Source: JBGPTK01 sp963797765
GTDB taxonomy: Bacteria; Acidobacteriota; Terriglobia; Acidiferrales; UBA7541
Reading direction: 5' to 3'
Assembly: GCA_963797765.1 (NCBI GenBank)
Contig: CAWCQU010000004.1
Span: 496,001-560,000, forward strand
Length of the DNA stretch: 64,000 bases
In this document: positions 48,856 through 58,046 of the stretch, in pieces
How the letters are laid out: each line of letters opens with the position of its first letter
Position numbering within the stretch: position 1 is the stretch's first letter
Made by a program: the position numbers and the translations under genes
Notes under the pieces: generated by a model
The model's input: the letters and a program-made list of their open reading frames with translations, nothing else
What the model was told of the DNA's origin: nothing
Database searches by the model: none

Positions 48856-49773
48856 TTGCTGCCATCCCTAATCGTTCACGGCGGTGCGTGGAATATCCCG
48901 GATTCGGTGGTGGCCGATTCCAAAGCGGGATGCCGGCGTGCCCTCGAAGCAGGCTGGAAAATTCTCTCCGCGGGTGGCTCAGCGATGGACGCGGTGGAAG
49001 CGGCCATCGTTGTGCTCGAAGAAGATCCCACCTTTGATGCCGGAATCGGCTCGCATTTGAATCGTGACGGGCACGTACAACTTGATGCGATCATCATGGA
49101 TGGCGCCACGCTGAAGGCCGGCTCGGTGGCCGCTGTCGAACGCATTCGCAATCCGATTTCCCTGGCACGCTCCGTTTTGGAATCGAGCGAGCACATCATG
49201 CTGGTCGGTGATGGCGCGGAACAGTTTGCGCTCGAGCAAGGGCTGCCTCTGTGCTCGCCGGGTGAATTGGTGCTCGAGCGCGAGCGTATTGCCTGGCGCC
49301 AGTGCCTGGGGGATAAACATGCGGCGGAGCATCACACCGGCCATCAGTACGGAACCGTGGGAGCCGTGGCCATGGACAGCAGCCGGAACATTGTTGCCGG
49401 CACGTCGACCGGCGGAACGTGCTGCAAGTATCCGGGACGCGTGGGCGATTCGCCGCTGATCGGCTGCGGATGTTACGCGGATTCGGAAGCGGGCGGCGTA
49501 TCCTGCACGGGCTGGGGAGAAGCCATAATGAAGATCGTGATGGCCAAAACGGCAATCGATCTGCTTCAGCCACCCTTGGACGTTTTACCCATGGAAGCGC
49601 TCTCGTCACAACAGGTGGCCGATGCTTGCATTCGTTTATTGGCCACGCGCGCAAAGGGCACAGGAGGCGTAATCATCATCGACCGCGATGGCCGGCCAGG
49701 TGTTGCCTTCAATACGCCTCGAATGGCTTACGGTTACGTCTCTCCGGAAGGCACGTTTGTTCTTGCCCCTTGA
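48856..49773 (+). CDS. Isoaspartyl peptidase / plant-type L-asparaginase
   Basis: 305 residues from TTG 48856. Family signatures: N-terminal LIVHGGAWNIPD, AMDAVEAAIVVLEEDPTFDA, and GTVGAVAMD with the autocleavage Thr (T of GTVG), followed by GTSTGGTCCKYPGRVGDSPL. These Ntn-hydrolases self-cleave and remove isoaspartyl dipeptides or hydrolyse asparagine. Catalytic and binding residues all look intact. Confidence 0.9.
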   Translation: MLPSLIVHGGAWNIPDSVVADSKAGCRRALEAGWKILSAGGSAMDAVEAAIVVLEEDPTFDAGIGSHLNRDGHVQLDAIIMDGATLKAGSVAAVERIRNPISLARSVLESSEHIMLVGDGAEQFALEQGLPLCSPGELVLERERIAWRQCLGDKHAAEHHTGHQYGTVGAVAMDSSRNIVAGTSTGGTCCKYPGRVGDSPLIGCGCYADSEAGGVSCTGWGEAIMKIVMAKTAIDLLQPPLDVLPMEALSSQQVADACIRLLATRAKGTGGVIIIDRDGRPGVAFNTPRMAYGYVSPEGTFVLAP

Positions 49774-49830
49774 GCCAATCGTGGTCTTTCCCTGCACCCA
49801 CTGCGTGAATCTGCGGTAGAATCCGCCCCA

Positions 49831-50553
49831 ATGAAAAAATGGCCTTTATTTCTTTCGTTGCTTTTTGCGGCTTCCGCGGTTGCCCAGGCTCCGATAGCGA
49901 TCACATCTGAGCCACATCACCACGTTAGGCTGCAAAATGATTTCGTCCGCGTCTTTTACGTGGAAATTGCCCCGGAGCAAGCGACCCTCCTGCATGAGCA
50001 CGAAAATCCATATGTGAACGTTTCCCTGGGCATCTCAAAATTCGCGAACAAAATCCCCGGTAAGACTTCAGCGGATGTGGCGATGAAAGATGGACAGCTT
50101 CGTTATCTCGAGTCCGACTATGTCCACGTCGCCGCAAACTTGCAGGACACTCCCTTGCGGCACATCACCATTGAATTCCTGAAGCCGCAGGGTGAGGCTC
50201 ACAATCTTTGCGACCTGGCGGTCGAACATAAACCACTCAATTGCCCGCCGGGAGGAGCCGTCCATGCCACCAAGCCAGCCGCTGGTGAGACGACATCGGT
50301 CCCCGAGTTTGAAACCGAAGAAGTGAAGGTGAGTCTGGTGCGCTTGGGCGATGGGGCGAAATCGACGCTCGCCGCGGATGCTCCGGATACATTGATCGTC
50401 GCGCTGGAAAACTCCGCCCTAAAAATTACGCAGCAGGGCAAGCCTGCCACGCTGCGCCCCGGCGGGGTAAGTTGGATCGCCCACGGCAGCGACGCGACGA
50501 TCGCCAATACAGGCCAAAGCATCGCGCGCTACCTGGCATTCGAATTCAAATAG
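49831..50553 (+). CDS. Exported cupin-like protein
   Basis: 240 residues with a signal peptide (LFLSLLFAASAVAQA). Two cupin-type half-barrels are suggested: RVFYVEIAPEQATLLHEHEN (with H-x-H) in the first and LIVALENSALKITQQGKPAT with GGVSWIAHG in the second. The first could bind a metal. Function unknown. Confidence 0.65.
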   Translation: MKKWPLFLSLLFAASAVAQAPIAITSEPHHHVRLQNDFVRVFYVEIAPEQATLLHEHENPYVNVSLGISKFANKIPGKTSADVAMKDGQLRYLESDYVHVAANLQDTPLRHITIEFLKPQGEAHNLCDLAVEHKPLNCPPGGAVHATKPAAGETTSVPEFETEEVKVSLVRLGDGAKSTLAADAPDTLIVALENSALKITQQGKPATLRPGGVSWIAHGSDATIANTGQSIARYLAFEFK

Positions 50554-50570
50554 CAATCGAGAGCCGATGT

Positions 50571-50598
50571 AGGGGCCGGCTTCAGCCGCGCCCCTTTT
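50571..50598 (+). terminator. Probable terminator / REP-like hairpin
   Basis: AGGGGCCGGC-TTCA-GCCGCGCCCC forms an imperfect GC-rich stem followed by four Ts, 18 bp after the cupin-like gene stop. Confidence 0.5.
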
Positions 50599-50702
50599 GC
50601 AGAGTCCCCGCAACGCTAAACTCTCCGGACCGTGATTCCTGATACACTCGCGCCGCAATTCAATTTGACCATCTTTACCACCATTTCCCGAGGAGGTGCG
50701 CA

Positions 50703-51023
50703 ATGACAGTGTTGAGGGTTTGCTACAAGCACGGTGTCCGGTTTGATGAAACCTACTACCTCTCGAAGCATCTCCCGCTTACCGCAGGGGTCATGGCTCC
50801 TTACGGAGTGAAAAATGTCGAGATGGTGAAGGTGAACATGACCGCGGACGGGTCGAAACCGCCGTACCAGGTGATTTTCTCCGCATACTTTGAATCGGCA
50901 GCAGCGCTGCAGAACGCCATGCAAAGTCCGCGAATCGGCGAAGTGTTGGGCGACATCCAGAATTTTTACGATGGCATGCCGGACGTGCTAATCGGCGAAG
51001 TGGTCGCGCTCCCCGCCCAGTGA
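50703..51023 (+). CDS. EthD-family protein
   Basis: 106 residues with GAGGAGG 8 bp upstream. The ferredoxin-like alpha+beta barrel of EthD is recognised from DETYYLSKHLPLTAGVMAPY and ALQNAMQSPRIGEVLGDIQN with FYDGMPDVLIG. EthD-type proteins are small dimeric barrels linked to ring-cleavage or ether degradation; the specific reaction is unknown. Confidence 0.85.
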   Translation: MTVLRVCYKHGVRFDETYYLSKHLPLTAGVMAPYGVKNVEMVKVNMTADGSKPPYQVIFSAYFESAAALQNAMQSPRIGEVLGDIQNFYDGMPDVLIGEVVALPAQ

Positions 51024-51033
51024 GGAACGGGCT

Positions 51034-51195
51034 CTATTTGATGACGCGGTAGTGAAGGTCGGCGAGTTGTCCGAACTGTGCGACGTCGACCGTCTCCAAA
51101 TGAACTGCATCCGGCGCTCCCGATCGATTGAAAAATCGGACGCCATTGCCGAGCAGAACGGGCGCAAGGTAGACGCGCCAGAAAACTTTGCCCAT
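51034..51195 (-). pseudogene. C-terminal remnant of a dihydrofolate-reductase-like (RibD C-domain) gene
   Basis: Minus-strand frame reads VYLAPVLLGNGVRFFNRSGA and FGQLADLHYRVIK to the stop. This is the end of RibD_C/DHFR-like proteins ('APVLLG-x-G-x-R-x-F'). Upstream residues in the same frame are unrelated, so only the last 50 or so residues survive. Confidence 0.65.
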
Positions 51196-51294
51196 AGATG
51201 TCTCCGTTGCTTGCGAAAGACTGAGCCACGTTATCACGGGGTGCCGCGACGGATCGCAGTGCCTGCGGCACCGGGCCGAGTTGCATGGCACCAC

Positions 51295-51578
51295 GGTTGA
51301 AGGTGTGGCGACGCGTGTGCTAGCATCCGCCCTTACGGGGTGTGGCGGAGTCGATCATTTATGCGCCGCACGGTAATCCAGGAACAAAATCGTATCCACT
51401 TTGGCCCCGGTGCGGTCAGCGCCGGGGCGATTCGGTTCCCTGCTCCGGCACGTCCTCGCGATTGGAAATTTCGTAGTTCCCGCCGTGATTTTTCCACGAG
51501 TTTGCAAGCTAAAGCGCAATCCACAGATGCCCGCTTGAAAGCGGGCACTACAAAATCAACCCTTGTGAGAGGTGAGCG
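51295..51578. other. Intergenic stretch with a short hairpin
   Basis: No gene is supported. A perfect hairpin, GCCCGC-TTGAAA-GCGGGC (51529-51546), sits 33 bp before the EF-G-like start. It may be a dispersed palindromic repeat or a regulator of that gene. Ribosome site GAGAGGTGAG lies before the ATG. Confidence 0.45.
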
Positions 51579-53708
51579 ATGAAAGCGTATAACAGCAATT
51601 GGATCCGAAACGTGGGCATTGTAGGCCACGGCGATACGGGGAAAACCCAGCTCGTATCGTCGTTGCTGTTCACAGCTGGGATGACGCCGCGGCTGGGCAA
51701 GGTGATGGAAGGAAGCACCGTCACCGACTGGGACGAAGAAGAAATCGCGCGAAAGATCACCGTAAACACAGGCCTGGCGTATGCGGAATGGCAGGCCCCC
51801 GGCTGGAACGAAAAAACGAAAATAAATTTTCTGGATACACCCGGCTATTCGACCTTCGTCAACGAAACCAAGACTTCGCTGATTGCCGCGGACGCGGCGC
51901 TGATCCTGGTGGATGCAGCCGCCGGAGTGCAGGTGGTCACCGAGAAAGTGTGGGACTACGCGACGGAATACGATGTCCCGCGGGCGTTTGTAATCAACTG
52001 GATGGACCGCGAACTCGCCAGTTTCGAACGCGCCCTGGAATCGATCCAGCAGGTTTTTGGGCGTGGGGCGATGCCGGTGGTGCTTCCGATCGGTGCGGAA
52101 AAGAATTTCAGAGGGCTAATCGACCTGGTCACGATGAAGGCATTGCTCTACACGCCGGATGGCGACGGCAAGGCCAAGATCGAGGAAATTCCCGCCGATC
52201 TGGCCGAGGCCGCGAAAGCCGCCCACGAAGCGCTGGTGGAGATGATCGCCGAAGGCGACGACGAACTGATGGCGGAATTTTTCGAGATGGGCACTTTGCC
52301 CGCGGAAGACCTGGCCAAGGGCCTGCGCGGCGCGGTTCTGGAAAAACGCATTTTCCCGGTGCTGGCCAGTTCGGCGCTGCGCAATATCGGCAGCGATGCG
52401 ATTTTGAATTTTGTTTGCGACTTTTTTCCGGCGCCAACGGCGCGCGGAAAAGTTTCCGGTTTCACGCAACCGGGGCGGAAAGGCGATGCGATCGAGCGGA
52501 AAATTGCCGAATCGGAGCCGGCGTCGCTGTTCGTTTTCAAGACGGTGGCCGACCCTTTTGCGGGCCGCATCAGCTATTTCAAAGTGATGTCGGGCGTGGT
52601 GAAGAATGACGCCAACCTGACGAATTTCAATCACGGCACGCCGGAGCGCTTGCAGCACGTGCAGGTGATGCAGGGTAAGACGGCCGCCGCCGTCACCGAA
52701 CTGCACGCCGGAGATATCGGCGCCGTGGCCAAGCTGAAAGACACTACAACAAGCGACTCGCTCGGTGATAAGGCCGCGCCGATTTTTTATCCCGGCGCGC
52801 GCGTTCCCGAGCCTTCGATTACCTTCGCGATCGAACCCAAAACGCGAGCCGACGAAGATAAGATCGGGCAGGCGATTCACCGGATTTTGGAAGAAGACCT
52901 GGCCCTGCGATTCAGCCGCGATCCGCAAACCAAGGAATTCCTGCTCTCGGGAGCCGGTCAGCAGCACATTGAAGTGGTGGTAGCCAAACTTCGCAAGCGC
53001 TACCACGTGGAATTGACGTTGAAGCCGCCCAAGGTTCCTTACCGCGAAACCATCCGAGGCAAGGCCGATGCCGAAGGCAAGCACAAGAAACAGACGGGAG
53101 GGCACGGGCAATTCGGAGTGTGCCGCGTAAAATTCGAGCCGTTGGCGCGCGGCGCCGGATTCGAATTCGTGGACGATGTCTTTGGCGGCGCGATTCCCAA
53201 GAACTGGATTCCGTCGGTGGAGAAGGGCATCCAGGATTCCGCCGAACGCGGATTTCTGGCCGGTTTCCCTGTGGTGGATTTCCGGGCCACCCTCTACGAC
53301 GGCAAGTATCACGATGTGGATTCCTCTGACATGGCGTTCAAGATCGCGGGTTCCCTGGCTTTCAAGGAAGGAATGAGGCAAGCCCGGCCCGCGCTGCTCG
53401 AGCCGATCATGCACGTGGAAGTGTATGCGCCCGACCAGTATTCGGGAGACTTAATGGGCAATATGAGCGGGCGGCGCGGACGCATCAGCGGGAGCGAGGT
53501 GCGCGGGCACAGCGTGGTGATCAAGGCACAGGTGCCCTTCGCGGAAATGCTGAATTACGCGAACGACCTGACGTCCATGACCCAGGGGCGCGCGAGCTAT
53601 TCGATGGAATTTTCCCATTACGATTTCGTGCCGGGTGAGCTCGCCGAAAAAATCATCGCACTGCACAAACCGCATCACGAAGAGGATGCGGAGAGTGCCG
53701 GCGCATAG
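51579..53708 (+). CDS. Elongation factor G-like translational GTPase
   Basis: 709 residues, with all five EF-G domains by length and order. G motifs: GHGDTGKT (residues 16-23), a switch-II LDTPGYSTFV and, in place of NKxD, NWMD in AFVINWMDREL. The GHGDTGKTQL P-loop and the lack of the AHIDAGKTT form put it with the EF-G-like paralogues (FusA2-type), not the main ribosomal translocase. The later domain has HKKQTGGHGQFGVCRVKFEP and ends in an EF-G domain V pattern. Role in translocation, recycling or stress is unknown. Confidence 0.85.
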   Translation: MKAYNSNWIRNVGIVGHGDTGKTQLVSSLLFTAGMTPRLGKVMEGSTVTDWDEEEIARKITVNTGLAYAEWQAPGWNEKTKINFLDTPGYSTFVNETKTSLIAADAALILVDAAAGVQVVTEKVWDYATEYDVPRAFVINWMDRELASFERALESIQQVFGRGAMPVVLPIGAEKNFRGLIDLVTMKALLYTPDGDGKAKIEEIPADLAEAAKAAHEALVEMIAEGDDELMAEFFEMGTLPAEDLAKGLRGAVLEKRIFPVLASSALRNIGSDAILNFVCDFFPAPTARGKVSGFTQPGRKGDAIERKIAESEPASLFVFKTVADPFAGRISYFKVMSGVVKNDANLTNFNHGTPERLQHVQVMQGKTAAAVTELHAGDIGAVAKLKDTTTSDSLGDKAAPIFYPGARVPEPSITFAIEPKTRADEDKIGQAIHRILEEDLALRFSRDPQTKEFLLSGAGQQHIEVVVAKLRKRYHVELTLKPPKVPYRETIRGKADAEGKHKKQTGGHGQFGVCRVKFEPLARGAGFEFVDDVFGGAIPKNWIPSVEKGIQDSAERGFLAGFPVVDFRATLYDGKYHDVDSSDMAFKIAGSLAFKEGMRQARPALLEPIMHVEVYAPDQYSGDLMGNMSGRRGRISGSEVRGHSVVIKAQVPFAEMLNYANDLTSMTQGRASYSMEFSHYDFVPGELAEKIIALHKPHHEEDAESAGA

Positions 53709-53848
53709 GAAATGTAAGGGCAGGCAGCGTGCAGCCGGCTCTTCGCAATCGCCTGACAATTTCCAACGGTTTGATGATTTCTTTTCATGGCCGATAGCCA
53801 ATTTGGCGCTTGCGGGAGCAGCCGCGGGAAGGGCATGCTAGTTTCTCT

Positions 53849-55039
53849 ATGAAAAAACAATCCGGTACTCGCGCACCTAAATGGGGCGACGCCACGCAGG
53901 CGATACATGCGGGTGAAGAAAAACATGGCGTCGGGGGACCGGTCACCACGCCGATCCAGCAAACCTCGAATTTCACATTTTCCAGCACCGCGGAAATGAA
54001 ACGGTGGGCCGAAGGAAAGAGTTCGGCTTACATCTATACGCGTTACGGAAATCCCACGTTAACGGTGGCGGAAAAGAAGCTGGCCGCGCTGGAAGGCGCC
54101 GAAGAAGCAGTAGTCGCTTCGTCCGGCATGGCGGCTATTTCCAGTGCGCTGCTTGCGGTGTTGCGGACGGGCGATGAGCTGATTGCGACACGGCAACTCT
54201 ACGGCGGCACCTATCGCCTGATGCGGGATATATTCCCGCGTTTTGGCATTACCGTGCGGCACGTGGAATCGGATTTAGCGGGGATCGAAAGCCTGGTCAC
54301 ACCGCGCACCAAAGCGCTGTACATCGAGACGCCCACCAATCCCACGCTGCGGCTGGTGGATTTGCGAAAGGCGGTTGATTTCGCGCGGAGGCACCAGCTT
54401 GTATCGCTGATTGATAACACGTTCGCCAGCCCAGCGCTGCAAAAGCCCTTCGAGCTCGGCTTCGACATCGTGCTGCACAGCGCGACCAAATATCTGGCTG
54501 GGCATTCCGACATCATTGCCGGAGCGGCGGCCGGCAGCCATCGCTGGATTGGGGAGGTTCGCCGGCAAATCATTTACCTCGGCGGATCGATGGATCCGGG
54601 GGTTGGGTACTTGCTGATTCGCGGACTGAAGACGCTCGATGTTCGCGTCCAGCGCCACTGCCAGAATGCCCTGGCTGTTGCAAAATTCCTCGAAAAACAT
54701 CCCAAGGTGTCGAGAGTCTATTATCCCGGCTTGGCGTCGCACCCTGACCACAAGCTGGCAGGAAAGCAAATGCGCGGTTTCGGCGGGATGCTGGCATTTG
54801 ACGCCCGAGGAGGCTTGGCAGCGGCGAGACGATTCTGCGACCGCGTGCGCATCTTCCTGCTGGCGGCAAGCCTCGGGGGCGTGGAATCCCTGGTGGTGCT
54901 GCCCATTTACACCTCTCATTACAAGTTGTCTGCCGCTGAACTGAAAGGCGCAGGGGTGGAACCGGGAACCGTGCGCGTCTCCGTGGGGCTGGAAGACCCG
55001 AAAGATCTGATTGAAGATTTGCGGCAAGCGCTGGCCTAG
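53849..55039 (+). CDS. Cys/Met-metabolism PLP-dependent enzyme (trans-sulfuration family)
   Basis: 396 residues from ATG 53849; an upstream TTG at 53810 is less likely. PLP lysine in DIVLHSATKYLAGHSDIIAG; SSGMAAISSALLAVLRTGDE and YIETPTNPTLRLVDL complete the family pattern. Members are cystathionine gamma-synthase/lyase or methionine gamma-lyase; the sequence does not decide. The enzyme acts in the cytosol on homoserine-derived or Cys/Met substrates. Confidence 0.88.
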   Translation: MKKQSGTRAPKWGDATQAIHAGEEKHGVGGPVTTPIQQTSNFTFSSTAEMKRWAEGKSSAYIYTRYGNPTLTVAEKKLAALEGAEEAVVASSGMAAISSALLAVLRTGDELIATRQLYGGTYRLMRDIFPRFGITVRHVESDLAGIESLVTPRTKALYIETPTNPTLRLVDLRKAVDFARRHQLVSLIDNTFASPALQKPFELGFDIVLHSATKYLAGHSDIIAGAAAGSHRWIGEVRRQIIYLGGSMDPGVGYLLIRGLKTLDVRVQRHCQNALAVAKFLEKHPKVSRVYYPGLASHPDHKLAGKQMRGFGGMLAFDARGGLAAARRFCDRVRIFLLAASLGGVESLVVLPIYTSHYKLSAAELKGAGVEPGTVRVSVGLEDPKDLIEDLRQALA

Positions 55040-55360
55040 AACCGTGTCCTAAGAGCCGTCGATCCACGAACCGAACTCCAAACGCCTGCGTATGGATCCG
55101 GGGTTGTTCCAACGCCTTGGTAAAGGCCCAGATACAATTGCCGTATGGATCATCCACGCTGGGCTGTTCGCTGTCAGCTGGATTACCACCCGTCGCTGGT
55201 TAGGCACCTGACGCGCCTAAATTGGTTGACCTACCCTTGCTTCCATCCGTAAAATTCATCATATCCCGTAAACGGCGGGTCCGTCAGACAGGGGGAAGCG
55301 TCTTTTCGCTCAGGATCTTGCATCTGAATTGGAGTATTGCCTGGGCGGAAGCCGAACCGG
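55040..55360. other. Intergenic stretch
   Basis: Nothing supported between the PLP enzyme and the transglycosylase gene. Confidence 0.4.
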
Positions 55361-57274
55361 ATGCGAACCAGGGGAAAGCTCGCGCTATTAGGGATTGCCT
55401 GTGCGATTTCTCTCGCAGGGTGTGACGATTCCACGCAACGCACCGCCAAGGTTCGCGCGCCGGCGCCGACTCCCCATCCGGCACTTCAAACTGAGAGCTT
55501 GCCGCTAACCGTAAGGTCTCCTATTGCTTTTCTAAGCTCGAGGCCCCGTCCGGCGATCGACGTCTTGATTGGCAGCGTCCAAGCCAGCTACGAGGCTGGA
55601 AAGAAAGACTATCAGGACGGAAAGATCGACAAAGCGCGACAGGATTTCGATCACACCACCGATTTAATCATGGCCAGCGGCTTTGCGGTGGATAGCGATC
55701 CCCGGTTGGCGGAACTTTTTGACCATATCGCGGATACCATCCACGGGTATGAAACTCAGGCGCGCGAGTCTGCGGCCACGGCTGAGGGCGAAGCAGGCGA
55801 GGAACAAGGCGTTACAGAAGGCGAACCAGCCCCGATCGAAGAAATCGCGGATATGGATCTGCCCACTACCATCGCTCCGGGCTTGGCGGCCATGGCCGAG
55901 CAGGAATTGATGGTTGTGCCGCATGATATTCCCCTGACCTTGAATGAATCCGTTCTCTCCTATCTAGCCTATTTCCAGACTGCGCGCGGCCAGGCGACAG
56001 TCGAAAACGGCCTGCGGCGCTCCGGGCGGTATCGCGAGATGATCCGGCGAGTGTTGCGGCAGGAGGGCATGCCTCAAGATTTGATTTATCTGGCGCAGGC
56101 GGAAAGCGCCTTCCTGCCCCGGGCGGTCTCCCGTGCCGGAGCCCGCGGAATCTGGCAGTTCATGCCGTTCCGAGGCCAGGAATACGATCTGGAACGCAAT
56201 TTCTGGATTGATGAACGAAGCGATCCCGAGAAATCGACCCGGGCCGCCGCGCGCCATTTGCGCGATCTCTACGGGATGTTTGGCGACTGGTACCTGGTGA
56301 TGGCGGCCTACAATTCAGGACCGATGAACGTAGTCAAGGGCATCCAGCGCACCGGATACGCCGATTTCTGGGAACTTTACAAGCGGAACGCCCTTCCGAA
56401 AGAAACCAAGAACTACGTGCCGATTATTCTAGCGCTGGCCATGGTAGCCAAGGAGCCGGCCCGGTACGGAATCCATGTAACCCCCGAAGCTCCGCCGAAG
56501 ACAGATACGGTAAAGCCAGGACACTCGCTGGACCTGCGATTGGCCGCCGATTCGATCGATGTGGACCTGGAGACGTTGCGGGCGCTGAATCCGATCCTGG
56601 TGCGCCTGGTGACACCCGACGACCCAAATTTCGAGCTTCACCTGCCGCCCGGGACCAGAGCTAAGTTCGTAACTCAAATGGCCGCAGTTCCGGCGGATAA
56701 GTGGACGATTTGGCGCTTGCACAGACTGGAATCGGGCGAGACCCTGGCGGACCTGGGCCGGCACTATCACCTGACCCCGAAAGCCATCGCCGACGCGAAT
56801 AATTTGGATGCGCATGACGCACTGGCCATGGGAACCAAGATTGTTATTCCCACAAACCCGGCGGCAGCCAAGTTAGTGCGCTACCGCGTCGTGAAAGGCG
56901 ACACCCTCGAAGGCATTGCAGAGCGTTTCGATTGCAGCGTCGAGGAGTTGAAGCGCTGGAACAGCTTGCACACGAACCACGCCCCGCGTGGATCCAGGCT
57001 GAAGATTTATCCAGGTGGGTTAATCCCAAGCCCCAGGCGGTCCGCCAACCAGGATTCCAACGAGGCGGAACCAAAACCAAAGCTAAAAGCAACCTCAGCA
57101 AAGGCCTCGGAAAAGGGTGAAGCTACGCGGTACCGAGTCAAACCAGGGGAAACACTCTTCAGCATCGCCAAGACCTTCCGGACGACGGTGGCGGCGCTGC
57201 GCAAGTGGAACCCGTCTCTAGCCGGCCGGCCTCTCGAAGCCGGTGACATTCTCACTATTTGGCCGGCACATTAG
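55361..57274 (+). CDS. Lipoprotein lytic transglycosylase with three LysM domains (MltD-like)
   Basis: 637 residues from ATG 55361, which gives a proper lipoprotein signal (LALLGIACAISLAGC). An acidic linker (about 60-185) precedes the goose-lysozyme-type SLT domain: AQAESAFLPRAVSRAGARGI with the catalytic Glu, then WQFMP and MAAYNSGPMNVVKG. Three LysM repeats follow: HRLESGETLADLGRHYHLTP, YRVVKGDTLEGIAERF and YRVKPGETLFSIAKTF. It cuts glycan strands in the cell wall at the inner leaflet of the outer membrane. Confidence 0.9.
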   Translation: MRTRGKLALLGIACAISLAGCDDSTQRTAKVRAPAPTPHPALQTESLPLTVRSPIAFLSSRPRPAIDVLIGSVQASYEAGKKDYQDGKIDKARQDFDHTTDLIMASGFAVDSDPRLAELFDHIADTIHGYETQARESAATAEGEAGEEQGVTEGEPAPIEEIADMDLPTTIAPGLAAMAEQELMVVPHDIPLTLNESVLSYLAYFQTARGQATVENGLRRSGRYREMIRRVLRQEGMPQDLIYLAQAESAFLPRAVSRAGARGIWQFMPFRGQEYDLERNFWIDERSDPEKSTRAAARHLRDLYGMFGDWYLVMAAYNSGPMNVVKGIQRTGYADFWELYKRNALPKETKNYVPIILALAMVAKEPARYGIHVTPEAPPKTDTVKPGHSLDLRLAADSIDVDLETLRALNPILVRLVTPDDPNFELHLPPGTRAKFVTQMAAVPADKWTIWRLHRLESGETLADLGRHYHLTPKAIADANNLDAHDALAMGTKIVIPTNPAAAKLVRYRVVKGDTLEGIAERFDCSVEELKRWNSLHTNHAPRGSRLKIYPGGLIPSPRRSANQDSNEAEPKPKLKATSAKASEKGEATRYRVKPGETLFSIAKTFRTTVAALRKWNPSLAGRPLEAGDILTIWPAH

Positions 57275-57493
57275 GCCAGCGGTCCAGAATCTCGTTTTCA
57301 AACTCCTCCTGCCAGGCTAGCCAGACCATCAGGTAATTTCGATCAATCGCTTCCTCCGCCCGGTCCACATCGGTTTATTTTGAACCGGGGAGGGATTACT
57401 TTGCGTTGTGCATTGACAAAGCTGCGAAATTCCGTTTATAAACCGCTAGGGGCGGGAGCACGTCGGAAAGCCTCTGACCCCGCGGAGGGAGAG

Positions 57494-57829
57494 ATGTTCC
57501 ACATGAAATTCAAAGATGATGAAGACGACGAGCTCCCGCAATACGAGGGGGAGGAAGAAGAAGTTGCGGGAGAGCCCGATGATCTGGTCGAAGAGGATGA
57601 GACCATAGAAATCGTCGTGGAAGAAGAAGGCGAGGAGATCGGAGCGGCGCCAGCCGCCCCCGCGGCCGCGCCCAAGCCGGCGGCGAAACCCGCAGCCAAA
57701 CGCGCGCCGAAAAAGGCGGCAAAGAAACCAAAAGCCAAGCCCGCAAAGAAGAAGCCTGCTCCCAAGGCCAAAGCCAAGAAAAAAGCGAAAGCCAAACCGA
57801 AGAAAAAAGCCAAGGGCAGAAAGCGCTAG
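57494..57829 (+). CDS. Histone-H1-like Lys/Ala/Pro-rich protein with an acidic N-terminus
   Basis: 111 residues from ATG 57494, directly after GGAGGGAGAG. The first 45 residues are nearly all acidic (DDEDDELPQYEGEEEE). The rest is Lys/Ala/Pro-rich with repeats such as KPAAKPAAKRAPKKAAKK and ends KKKAKGRKR, like bacterial histone-H1-type proteins that bind DNA non-specifically. The acidic arm may self-regulate binding. A strong terminator follows. Confidence 0.75.
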   Translation: MFHMKFKDDEDDELPQYEGEEEEVAGEPDDLVEEDETIEIVVEEEGEEIGAAPAAPAAAPKPAAKPAAKRAPKKAAKKPKAKPAKKKPAPKAKAKKKAKAKPKKKAKGRKR

Positions 57830-57861
57830 AGAATCACGCTTCACGAAAATGGAACTGGTGG

Positions 57862-57895
57862 AAGAGGCCCGGGAATTTCCCGGGCCTCTTTTTTT
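57862..57895 (+). terminator. Intrinsic terminator
   Basis: A 14-bp perfect stem (AAGAGGCCCGGGAA pairing with TTCCCGGGCCTCTT) followed by a run of Ts, 33 bp after the histone-like gene. Confidence 0.9.
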
Positions 57896-58046
57896 GCGAA
57901 ACTGCGATTTAAATTCGAATCAGAAAGCGGCGAGAGAGTTCCGGACCCACCGGAAAAAAATTGCTTCAAATGGCGGGCGGCTGACTCCGGTGATCCAGGG
58001 GCTAAAATCCACGACTGTACTTTTCACCCTTCCGCACTTCTCATCG

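Noticed and set aside
52116..53414. Long minus-strand open frame (432 codons) opposite the EF-G-like gene
   Set aside because: It is exactly antisense to a well-conserved gene in GC-rich DNA and its translation has low-complexity, His/Arg-rich character with no ribosome site.
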